Below are positions 1 to 7,022 of a DNA stretch of 39,983 nucleotides, piece after piece; position 1 is the first letter of the stretch; each line of letters begins with the position of its first letter. The stretch lies in NCBI RefSeq assembly GCF_018332715.1, contig NZ_BOQP01000062.1:1-39983 (forward strand). Reading direction: 5' to 3'. Below the pieces are notes generated by a model. The model did not search any database and was not told where the DNA came from. It was given only the letters and a program-made list of their open reading frames with translations. This stretch comes from Winogradskya consettensis (lineage in GTDB: Bacteria; Actinomycetota; Actinomycetes; Mycobacteriales; Micromonosporaceae). The position numbers were made by a program, and so were the translations under genes.

Positions 1-33
1 GGGTGAGCCGGCTGGGTGAGCTAGCTGGCGTGG

Positions 34-1020
34 TCAGGCGGAGGTCGCGACGGTGGAGTCGCGGATGACGAGGTGGGCGGGGTGGGTGTGGGTGCCGGTG
101 GCGGGGTTGCCGGCGATGGCCTGCAGGAGGAGGTCGGCGGCGGTGCGGCCCAGGCCGGCGAGGTCCATGTCCACGCTGGTGAGTGGTGGGCGGCTGGCCT
201 CGGCGATGACGTCCCAGTTGTCGAAGCCGGTGACCGCTACGTCGTGGGGGATGCGGCGGCCCGCTTCGCGCAGGGCGTCGGTGACGCCGCGGGCGATCTG
301 GTCGTTGCCGCAGGCGACAGCGTCGAAGTCCGGGCCACGGGCGAGCAGGATGGCCGCCGCCTGGCGCCCCCAGGATTCACTCCACGCGCCGTAGAGGGTG
401 TCCGGGAAGACCGAGGCCCGGACGCGCGCCGAATGATGATGGGCGGGACCGGTGACGTGCACGATCCGGCGCCGGCCGAGCGTGGCCAGGTGGTCCAGCA
501 CGGCCTGCGCGCCGCCGGCCTCGTCGGGGACGACCGAGCAGTCGGCCGGGTCGGCCGAGGCCAGGAAGGCATAGACGACGGGTACGCCCGGACCCGCGTC
601 GATCGGTGGCCGGGTGCCCGCGCGGCGGCCGGTGACGATGACGCCGTCGACCCGACGGCTGAGCAGGACCTCGAGGTGGTGGCGTTCGCGGATCGGGTCG
701 TCGCGGGCGTCGCAGAGCAGGACGGAGATGCGGCCGGCGCCGAGGGCGTCCTCGACGCCGATGAGCATGGGGATGCTGAACCGGCCGATGGTGTCCGTGG
801 TGATCATGCCGACGGTGTACGTGCGGCGGGTCTGCAGGCTGCGGGCGGCCGCGTTGGCGACGAAGCCGAGCTGCTCGGCGGCCTGGCGGACCCGGGTGAT
901 CGTCTCCGCGCGCAGCGAGCCCTGCCCGTTGAGCGCTTTGGAGGCAGTGCCCACTGCCACTCCCGCCAGGGCGGCGACATCACGGATGGTGGCGATACGC
1001 GGCCGGGGCATGATCTGCAA
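34..1020 (-). CDS. LacI-family transcriptional regulator
   Basis: Cytoplasmic DNA-binding repressor of the LacI/GalR family (328 aa). The N-terminal helix-turn-helix lies at about residues 11-35 (TIRDVAALAGVAVGTASKAL). The hinge helix follows (NAAARSL) and then a periplasmic-binding-protein-like effector domain to the C-terminus (GNDQIARGV, VTGFDN). A TTG start at 1020 is chosen because GGAGGGG at 1031-1037 lies 10 nt upstream; an ATG three codons later (1011) is the alternative. It starts only 25 nt after the stop of the glycoside hydrolase gene on the same strand, so the two are probably co-transcribed and the protein probably acts on the palindrome at 2758-2775. Between the HVTGP and GAWSE segments the effector domain seems about a dozen residues shorter than usual. 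The inducer is unknown; a plant-wall sugar is likely from context. Confidence 0.9.
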   Translation of the reverse strand: MQIMPRPRIATIRDVAALAGVAVGTASKALNGQGSLRAETITRVRQAAEQLGFVANAAARSLQTRRTYTVGMITTDTIGRFSIPMLIGVEDALGAGRISVLLCDARDDPIRERHHLEVLLSRRVDGVIVTGRRAGTRPPIDAGPGVPVVYAFLASADPADCSVVPDEAGGAQAVLDHLATLGRRRIVHVTGPAHHHSARVRASVFPDTLYGAWSESWGRQAAAILLARGPDFDAVACGNDQIARGVTDALREAGRRIPHDVAVTGFDNWDVIAEASRPPLTSVDMDLAGLGRTAADLLLQAIAGNPATGTHTHPAHLVIRDSTVATSA

Positions 1021-1045
1021 CGTACCGCCACCCCTCCAGACGCCC

Positions 1046-2746
1046 TCAGCTGAGGGTGATGTAGTCCAGTTCGGCGTAGCCCGTGCCGCCCGCGAAGAAC
1101 GGTGACCCCTTCGCCAGCCGGATGACGTTGTAGCCCGCGCGCAGCGTCACGGCGGTGCTCACTGTGGAGCCGAAGACACCCCACGCGGCGGTGGCCGGGT
1201 ACGAGACCGTCGTCCACGCACCGCCGTTGTACGCCAGCCCCTGCGTAGCTGTCGCCCCGCCGCCGTTGGCGTACCCGATGCCCAGTGTGTACGCCCGGGC
1301 GCTGGGCACGTTGACGATGAAGTCGACGTAGCTGTCGGTACGGAAATCACCCGTGTTGTCGATGCGCCCGACGTAGCCGCCGTTCGAGGCGCTCGTCGCG
1401 GACAGTCGCGCGGCCCGGAACACCGACGCGTTCTCCGCCTCGTAGCGCTGCTGCCACGTGCCTGCCCCGGCGGCGGGTTCGATGACCAGGTGGTACGCGC
1501 GGGCCGCGTCCATGTTCGCGATGGGAACGCTGATCGTCCCGCCGCTCACGGCGTACGTCGAAGAAGAGAGTGAGGTGGGCGCCGGGACCGCGGTGAACCG
1601 TCCTGAGCCGGGCGCGGACTCGAGGGTGACCTTCACGCTGGAGCCCAGGGCCGCCAGGCCGGTGACGCGGACGGTGTTGGCGCCGGATTCGTTACCGAGG
1701 ACGACGTTGACGAGTTTGCGGGTGCCGTCGTAGGACGCGAACCCGTCGAGGCCGGTCTGCGTCGCGGGCACGGTCTGGACCATGTTCCCCGCCATGTCGC
1801 CGTACCACTTGTACGGCCACCACGTCCCGGTCGGCTGGCTGTTGCCGACGACGAGCCCGTTGACCGTGCCGTACTCGTACCAGAAGGCCCGGTGTGCGGC
1901 CTCGACCCCGGTGCGCTCGAACTTCGCGATGTAGCTCGTCACCGCGCCCGGCACGTCCACCTCGGTCGGCGTGGCGTACTCGTTGATGACGATCGGCCGC
2001 GGGCTGATGCCGAGCGAGGTCTCCATCGCCCGGTACGCCGCCACGTGCGCGGCGATCCCGCTCGCCCCGGAGAGCTCGTGCCACACGGTTATGTCGGGCA
2101 GCGCGTTGTTCGCCTTCGCGGTGGTGAGGAACGCGCTCATCAGCGTCGGGTTCCACGTCGAGTAGCCCGGCCCGGCGACGGGCGTGACCGTGTCGAGCGT
2201 CCGGATCCGCTGGACGGTGCGCACCCAGCCGTCGGGGAACGAACCCGCCGCGGCGGTGTTCCAGGTCCAGTCGGGCTCGTTCCAGACCTCCCACGCCTCG
2301 ATGTTGCTGACGCCCGTCGCGGCGAGCCGGTCCCGGACCATCGTGTCGACCTTGGCGTACCAGTCGGCCCAGCTGATCCAGCCGTACGGGAAATCGGGAT
2401 AGATGTCGGGCATGCGCAGCAGCTCCGCCGCACCGACCCGGCCGGCCTGCGGTGCGACCAGCAGGCCGTCGCCGCCGGCGGGCTGGCCGTTGGGCTTCTG
2501 GCCGACGCGCGGTGGTGGCTGGGTGATGCTGTTCATCTTGATGGGGAGCAGGGTGCTGTCGGCCGGGCGGCTGTTCTCGGCGAGCGCGTAGAGCCCGCCG
2601 GACGCGACATGGGTGACCGGCCGGATCGCGGTGCCCACGTTCACGGTGAGGGTTGATCCTGCGGCCCGCGCCGGGCTCGGGAGCGACAGCCCGGCGAGGA
2701 CGAGGGTCAGGACGGTGAGGGTCGCGGTTCTTCGGTGGTGAAGCAC
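1046..2746 (-). CDS. Secreted clan GH-A glycoside hydrolase with C-terminal CBM35/CBM6-like module
   Basis: Secreted polysaccharide-degrading enzyme (566 aa). Residues 1-28 are a Sec signal peptide ending SPARAAG. The (beta/alpha)8 catalytic part covers about 35-330. It has the two clan GH-A glutamates in their usual contexts: WNEPDW (E157, acid/base) and VINEYA (E256, nucleophile). A beta-sandwich at about 335-425 is followed by a CBM35/CBM6-type module at 433-566, opening YEAENA and ending ELDYITLS. The GTG start at 2746 has GAGGAG at 2752-2757. The exact GH family is not certain (GH39/GH5-like), and neither is the substrate. First gene of an operon with the LacI regulator downstream, with a clear promoter and operator upstream. 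Confidence 0.85.
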   Translation of the reverse strand: MLHHRRTATLTVLTLVLAGLSLPSPARAAGSTLTVNVGTAIRPVTHVASGGLYALAENSRPADSTLLPIKMNSITQPPPRVGQKPNGQPAGGDGLLVAPQAGRVGAAELLRMPDIYPDFPYGWISWADWYAKVDTMVRDRLAATGVSNIEAWEVWNEPDWTWNTAAAGSFPDGWVRTVQRIRTLDTVTPVAGPGYSTWNPTLMSAFLTTAKANNALPDITVWHELSGASGIAAHVAAYRAMETSLGISPRPIVINEYATPTEVDVPGAVTSYIAKFERTGVEAAHRAFWYEYGTVNGLVVGNSQPTGTWWPYKWYGDMAGNMVQTVPATQTGLDGFASYDGTRKLVNVVLGNESGANTVRVTGLAALGSSVKVTLESAPGSGRFTAVPAPTSLSSSTYAVSGGTISVPIANMDAARAYHLVIEPAAGAGTWQQRYEAENASVFRAARLSATSASNGGYVGRIDNTGDFRTDSYVDFIVNVPSARAYTLGIGYANGGGATATQGLAYNGGAWTTVSYPATAAWGVFGSTVSTAVTLRAGYNVIRLAKGSPFFAGGTGYAELDYITLS

Positions 2747-2757
2747 GAGGTCTCCTC

Positions 2758-2775
2758 AAGGAAAACGGTTTCCTT
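2758..2775. promoter_or_regulatory. LacI-type operator, AAGGAAA-N4-TTTCCTT
   Basis: Perfect 7-bp inverted repeat around ACGG, with the central CG step typical of LacI-family operators. It lies between the -10 box (2777-2782) and the ribosome site of the hydrolase gene, so it covers the transcription start, a position fit for repression. The likely ligand is the LacI protein at 34-1020, in the same transcription unit. It differs from the CebR-type palindromes elsewhere in the window. Confidence 0.7.
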
Positions 2776-2776
2776 G

Positions 2777-2806
2777 ACGCTAGGTATCCGTGTACATCGA
2801 TGTCAA
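2777..2806 (-). promoter_or_regulatory. Promoter of the hydrolase-lacI operon
   Basis: On the minus strand a perfect -35 TTGACA (2801-2806) is separated by 18 nt from TAGCGT (2777-2782), a TANNNT -10 box as used by the main actinobacterial sigma factor. The palindrome ACATCGATGT lies in the spacer and partly overlaps the -35. Confidence 0.6.
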
Positions 2807-3015
2807 GGCCATGTTTCTGTCGCATTACGCCGCCACCCGGAAACAAGCTCGGCCACGCCGTCCCCGCGCCACGCCGAGACCGGCACCCACGGTTGCTGAC
2901 GCCTGCTTGAGCGGCGACGGTGGTGGTAGCACCACGGTGGACAGGCGTGCTGGCGTCAGCGCGGAGTAGCCGGTTGCTGCGAAAGGCTTGGGCGGACTTT
3001 CCGGATGGAGGAAAC

Positions 3016-4269
3016 ATGTCTGAGGTGGATGGTCGTACGGTCAGCCGGCGGGTGGTGCTCGGTGGGGTGGCTGCGGGGTTTGCCGGAGTGCTGCCCGTTC
3101 GGAAGGCGTCGCCGGTTGGTGAGGCAGCGATCGATGCGGTGGCGGGGCGGCTGGATCGGGAGCTCATCGCGTTGCGGCGGGATCTGCATCGGCATCCGGA
3201 GGGGCCGGGGGACGAGAGGCGGACCTCCGGGATCGTGGCGCGCAGGTTGCGGGACGCGGGGCTCGAGGTGGTCACCGGGGTCGGGGGGTACGGCGTGGTC
3301 GGGGTGTTGCGCGGGGCGCGGCCGGGGCGGACGGTGGCGTTCCGGGCTGACATGGATGCGGTGCCGCCGCAGGATCAGGTGAACGGCGGGCCCGACGTCG
3401 CCCATCTTTGCGGGCACGACATTCATACCGCGGTGGGGGTCGGGGTGGCGCAGGTGCTGGCGGGGTTGCGCCATCGGCTCGCGGGCACCGTGGTGTTCGT
3501 TTTCCAGCCCGCTGAGGAGAGCGTGTCGGGGGCGGCGGCGATGCTGGCGGACGGGGCTTTCGCGCGTACGGTGCCGGTCGAGATTCATGCCTTGCACTGC
3601 TGGGCGGTGGACGTGGGGCGGTTTGTCGTGACGCCCGGGTTCGGGCTGCCGGGGCAGGACCGCGGGACGGTCACGCTCACCGGGCCGGACGCGGCGGGCC
3701 GGGCTGAGCGGCTCGCCGCGGCCCTCAATGCTCTGAGTACGGTCGGAGCGCCGTCGACCACCGAAGAGCTCGACCGGCTCGTGGCCGACATCGAGCGGCC
3801 GGACAGCCCGTTGCGCGAGTTCGTCTACCTCCGGGCCCAGGCCGCGCAGAACCAGGTGCAGGTGATGTCACGCTGCTGGCCGGAGCGCCGCTACCTCGCC
3901 GTTCGGGAGGAGATCCGCCGGCTCGCCGGCCCGGCGACCGTGATGTTCCCCGCCGACCCGCGTCCCGCAATGGTCTGCCCCGAACCGGAGGGCATCGCCA
4001 TGCAGCGCTACCTGACCCGGACGCTCGGCGCCGAGCGGGTCGGCAGGGCGCACGCCGCGGTCCCGTTCAGCGGCGAGGACTTCGGGAACTTCCTCGACGG
4101 GATGCCGGGCACCTACACGCTCCTCGGTGTCCGCAAACCCCTGGCGGGCGTCGAGACCAGCTACCCGCACTTCGCCACGTTCGACCCCGACGAGCGCGCG
4201 ATCGGTCACGGCGTACGCGTCATGGCGGGCTGGCTGTCAACGCGCAGCCGTACCCTCATCGGGGTTTGA
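3016..4269 (+). CDS. Tat-exported M20-family metallohydrolase (amidohydrolase)
   Basis: Probable zinc amidohydrolase/peptidase of the M20D type (417 aa). The ATG at 3016 is preceded by GGAGG (3007-3011); an earlier in-frame start at 2920 lacks this. The N-terminus has a twin-arginine signal (SRRVVLGGVAAGFAGV), so export is likely. Family motifs are visible: RADMDAVP, LCGHDIHT (metal-binding His/Asp), QPAEES (catalytic and metal Glu), HALHCW and FSGEDFG near the C-terminus. The central lid domain is odd. It is short, and I cannot find the usual GGHGAAP stretch with its conserved His; TLTGPDAAG stands there instead. Activity on a normal M20D substrate is therefore uncertain. Its 3' end overlaps the convergent macro-domain gene by 14 nt. 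Confidence 0.8.
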   Translation: MSEVDGRTVSRRVVLGGVAAGFAGVLPVRKASPVGEAAIDAVAGRLDRELIALRRDLHRHPEGPGDERRTSGIVARRLRDAGLEVVTGVGGYGVVGVLRGARPGRTVAFRADMDAVPPQDQVNGGPDVAHLCGHDIHTAVGVGVAQVLAGLRHRLAGTVVFVFQPAEESVSGAAAMLADGAFARTVPVEIHALHCWAVDVGRFVVTPGFGLPGQDRGTVTLTGPDAAGRAERLAAALNALSTVGAPSTTEELDRLVADIERPDSPLREFVYLRAQAAQNQVQVMSRCWPERRYLAVREEIRRLAGPATVMFPADPRPAMVCPEPEGIAMQRYLTRTLGAERVGRAHAAVPFSGEDFGNFLDGMPGTYTLLGVRKPLAGVETSYPHFATFDPDERAIGHGVRVMAGWLSTRSRTLIGV

Positions 4270-4754
4270 GGTCGTAGATGGTGGTGGGGACGTCGCCGGC
4301 GCACAGCGTCGCGGTGATGAGGGGTTCGATGCGGTCCCAGGTGCCACCCGCCACGCCGCACCCGATGCGGGGCATGTGGACCGAGGCGGCGAGCTCCCGC
4401 GCGTGGATGGTCAGGGTTTCCAGGCATTCGCGTACGGCGTCGTAGCGGATCGGCGGCACATCGGTGTCGTGGATGCCGGTCGCCGTGCGGACCTTGCCGC
4501 CCCGGACCGCGATGCCGTGCTGGGCGACCATGTTCGCGACCCAGATGCCGGGGGCGACCGGGACCAGCTGCAGCGCCCCGAGCCGGGCGGCCCGCCACCG
4601 GGTGAATCCCGCTCCGGGCCGGGCCAGCGTCGCGAGAGCGCGTGCACGAAGCCGCGGCCCCAGGCGCCGATGTCGTTGTAGACGTGGGCGATGATCCTGG
4701 GCCCTTGCGCCTGGGGGCGGTGGCGTCACCGGTCAGGACGGTCAGTTCGAGCAC
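4256..4754 (-). pseudogene. Macro-domain (ADP-ribose-binding) protein, broken by two frameshifts
   Basis: Homologous sequence to a macro/Appr-1''-p domain protein of about 165 aa is spread over three frames. Frame 1 (GTG start at 4754) reads MLELTVLTGDATAPRRKG. The expected IIAHVYNDIGAWGRGF and ALSRRWPGPE continue in a second frame. GFTRWRAARLGALQLV onward to IYDLKPR and the stop at 4256 lie in a third frame. The ADP-ribose-binding elements are there (GDAT, NDIGAWG, PRIGCGVAGGTW). Each shift fits loss of one base from a short run, near 4698-4702 (a C run on the coding strand) and near 4612. Real decay or two sequencing errors are both possible. The rest of the coding sequence is well kept, so any decay would be recent. 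Confidence 0.8.
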
Positions 4755-4813
4755 CGCGCGATGCTGCAGCGGGGCGGTCCCCGCGGGGAGCCGGAGCGTG
4801 GTTGGCTGGGACC

Positions 4814-5203
4814 ATGGCGCATCCCATCATGTTCGACGAGGCGGACCCGATCCTCGCCCGGGTCCGGGAGCTCGCACTGGCCTTCCCCGACGCGGCCGAG
4901 AAGGTCTCGCACGGGCGCCCGGCGTTCTTCACCACGAAGGTCTTCGCCTACTACGGCGGATCGATCAAGGTCGACGGTGTCTACCAGCAGCACGACCAGT
5001 CGATCATGGTGCTGACCGAGCCGGACGAGCGCAAGGTGCTGGTGGCGCAGGGGCGCTGCTACGTTCCTGCGTACCTCGGGCCGTCCGGTTGGGTCGGGGT
5101 GGATCTCGGCGCGGGCACCGACTGGGCGGAGATCGGCGAGTTGCTCGACGCCAGCTACCGGCTCACCGCCGGCGTGCGCCGGGTACGGCTCCTCGACCGA
5201 TAG
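4814..5203 (+). CDS. MmcQ/YjbR family protein
   Basis: Small cytoplasmic protein (129 aa) of the MmcQ/YjbR (CyaY-like fold) family. Family features are an opening helix with FPDAAEKVSHGRPAFF, then KVFAYYGG and the strand MVLTEPDERKVLVAQGRCYVPAYLGPSGWVG (shown by its start and end at residues of that segment), and a C-terminal helix ending LASY-like DASYRLTA. The ATG at 4814 is the first plausible start; GGCTGGGACC before it is only a weak ribosome site. The cellular role of the family is poorly defined. It is divergent from the broken macro-domain gene with about 60 nt between, and is directly followed by the next gene. Confidence 0.8.
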   Translation: MAHPIMFDEADPILARVRELALAFPDAAEKVSHGRPAFFTTKVFAYYGGSIKVDGVYQQHDQSIMVLTEPDERKVLVAQGRCYVPAYLGPSGWVGVDLGAGTDWAEIGELLDASYRLTAGVRRVRLLDR

Positions 5204-6133
5204 GTGACTACCCAGGTGCTCTCCGAAGGTACGGCCGACGCGTTGCGGGCCGCTTACTACTACGCGATGGTCGACGACCGGCCCGTGGTGGACGTGGCGA
5301 TGGTCCGGGCGTCAGCCGACCGGATCACCACGAAGCGGCCCGGCCCCCGCACGATCACCCCGCAGCCCGAGGCCGCGCCGCCGCACGAGCCCGCGTCGCC
5401 GCGTGAGGTCACCCCGCCGCGCGAGGCGGGGGTGGGTGCGGAGACCGGGGACGCGCCGGATCTGCGGGAGGCGCGCTGGTGGGTGCGCCGGGACAACGAT
5501 CCGCTTCCCGGGGTGGATCCGGCATGGTCGATTTCGGTCGTGGACGCGCTGGCGGGCGGGGAGCTCGCGACATTGCCGGGCGATCCCGCGCCCGTGACGA
5601 CGATCATCGGGCTGCTGGGGGTGGGCGGGGGGCTGGAGCATCCGCGGCGGGTGGTGCGCTGGATGAGCGGGGTGACGCGGCGGATCCTGGATCGCGCGGA
5701 CGGGCCCGTGCTGATCGCGCTGGAGATGGAGGCTGCCCGGCAGGCGGTGCGGCGGGGGCGGCAGCTGGATTCCGCTGCGGTGATTCTCGCGGTGCTCAGC
5801 CTGGACGAGCAGCTCGCGGCGGCGGGTCAGCGGCTGATGCCCGCCTCCGAACCCGCCAATCAGGGTGGTGCGATGCTGCGCTCACGGGGGGTCACGCTGG
5901 CTGCGGCGCAGGAGGCCGCTGCGGGCGTACGCGAAGAAGTGGAGCTGTCACCGCGGCAGCTGGTCTGGGGTCACACGGCTGTCGACCCGTCCTGGACCGC
6001 CGGGGCGGTGGCGTTGTGGGACGCCGCCAAGGAGCTGGCCGGGGGCGGTCCCGCGGGAACGACCCACCTGGTCCGGGCACTCGAGGTGACCGGTGCGCCC
6101 GCCGCCACGGCGATGCTGGCCGCCGTCGGCTAG
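5204..6133 (+). CDS. Hypothetical protein with Clp-N-like helical repeats
   Basis: 309 aa, no family recognised with confidence. The GTG start follows the TAG of the YjbR gene with no gap, so translation is probably coupled. After about 45 residues there is a Pro/Glu-rich linker (PEAAPPHEPASPREVTPPRE), then a mainly helical, Ala-rich body. Two segments resemble the repeats of the Clp protease N-domain: SAAVILAVLSLDEQLAAAG and, at the end, THLVRALEVTGAPAATAML. That likeness is weak. No signal peptide or membrane helix is seen, so it is probably cytoplasmic. A role as adaptor or peptide-binding protein is only a guess. Confidence 0.6.
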   Translation: MTTQVLSEGTADALRAAYYYAMVDDRPVVDVAMVRASADRITTKRPGPRTITPQPEAAPPHEPASPREVTPPREAGVGAETGDAPDLREARWWVRRDNDPLPGVDPAWSISVVDALAGGELATLPGDPAPVTTIIGLLGVGGGLEHPRRVVRWMSGVTRRILDRADGPVLIALEMEAARQAVRRGRQLDSAAVILAVLSLDEQLAAAGQRLMPASEPANQGGAMLRSRGVTLAAAQEAAAGVREEVELSPRQLVWGHTAVDPSWTAGAVALWDAAKELAGGGPAGTTHLVRALEVTGAPAATAMLAAVG

Positions 6134-6142
6134 CGGCCGCGG

Positions 6143-6169
6143 GCGGGCACGAGGGCCTCGTGCCCGCCG
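6143..6169. terminator. Strong hairpin between convergent genes
   Basis: Near-perfect palindrome: the 13-nt arm 6143-6155 (GGCGGGCACGAGG) pairs with 6157-6169. It sits between the stop at 6133 and the convergent stop of divIVA at 6183. No T-run follows. It would act as a bidirectional terminator or 3' stabiliser. Confidence 0.6.
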
Positions 6170-6182
6170 GGGTTCAGCCGGA

Positions 6183-6860
6183 TCAGGGTGCCGCGCTGTT
6201 CAGCTCGGAGAGCTGGTGGGTCAGGTGACTCTCCAGCGCTTCCTGGTAGCCGCGGGCGAGCTGCCCGAGCCGCTCGATCTCGTCCAGCAGGGCCGCGCGC
6301 TGCGTCTGCAGGTTGTTGATCGCCTCGGTGTGGTTGCGGCGGGCGTCGCTCTCGATGGTGCCGGCCTTGAGCTGGGCCTCGCTGGTGATCTGCTCCGCCT
6401 TGACCTGGGCGTCGGCGATCAGGGCCTCGACCTCGCGCTGGGCGTCACGCATGTGGTCGTCGGCGGTGCGCTGCGCCATCATCAGCACCCGGGCGAGGCG
6501 GTCCTCGTCGGCGGGCGACGACGGCGGGGTGGCCGGCACCGAGTTGCGGGCGCGCTCGAGCTGCGACTGCATCTCGCGGGCGTGCTCCTCGGCGCGGGCG
6601 CGGGCCTTCTGGAGCCGTTCGAGCTGCGCGGCGACGTCGGCGAACTCGGAGTCGATCACCATGGTCGAGGCGGCCGGGCTCGGCCCGGCGGGACCGCCGC
6701 GCTGGGCGCGGTCGCGCAGGCTGGCGTTCTCCTCGAGCAGGCGGATGAGCTCCTGCTCCACCTCGTCCAGGAAGGCGTCGACGTCTTCCTCGTCGTATCC
6801 GCGCTTGCCCATCGGCGGCTTCTTGAAAGCCATGTTGTGGATGTCAGCTGGCGTGAGCAG
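6183..6860 (-). CDS. DivIVA-domain protein with non-standard start codon
   Basis: Coiled-coil protein of the DivIVA/Wag31 type (225 aa from 6860), which gathers at poles and septa of actinobacterial cells. The N-terminal domain reads LTPADIHNMAFKKPPMGKRG, then YDEEDVDAFLDEVEQELIRL. A Pro/Ser-rich linker and a long coiled coil (about residues 75-215) follow. The first ATG (6833) would remove the conserved LTPADIHN, part of the membrane-binding end, and has no ribosome site. AAGGAG at 6868-6873 instead lies 7 nt before CTG (6860) and 4 nt before ATC (6863), in frame. I therefore take CTG as the start; ATC giving MLLTPADIHN is the alternative. A point change of an original ATG is also possible. 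Confidence 0.85.
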   Translation of the reverse strand: MLTPADIHNMAFKKPPMGKRGYDEEDVDAFLDEVEQELIRLLEENASLRDRAQRGGPAGPSPAASTMVIDSEFADVAAQLERLQKARARAEEHAREMQSQLERARNSVPATPPSSPADEDRLARVLMMAQRTADDHMRDAQREVEALIADAQVKAEQITSEAQLKAGTIESDARRNHTEAINNLQTQRAALLDEIERLGQLARGYQEALESHLTHQLSELNSAAP

Positions 6861-7022
6861 GATCGTGCTCCTTCGCTTCCTGTCGACTGCGGTCGAGCAT
6901 CTGCGATCCTACGCAACGCTCCGCAGCCGGCTACGTCGGCGTGATCACGCGAGCCTTTCACCGGGCTTTCGCGCTCACGTGCTTGGGTGGGCGGCGTACA
7001 GCATAGGACCAGGAGGAAACGT

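Noticed and set aside
2758..2775. A fourth CebR site
   Set aside because: The palindrome AAGGAAA-N4-TTTCCTT does not share the GGGAGCGCTCCC core and belongs to another LacI-type regulator.
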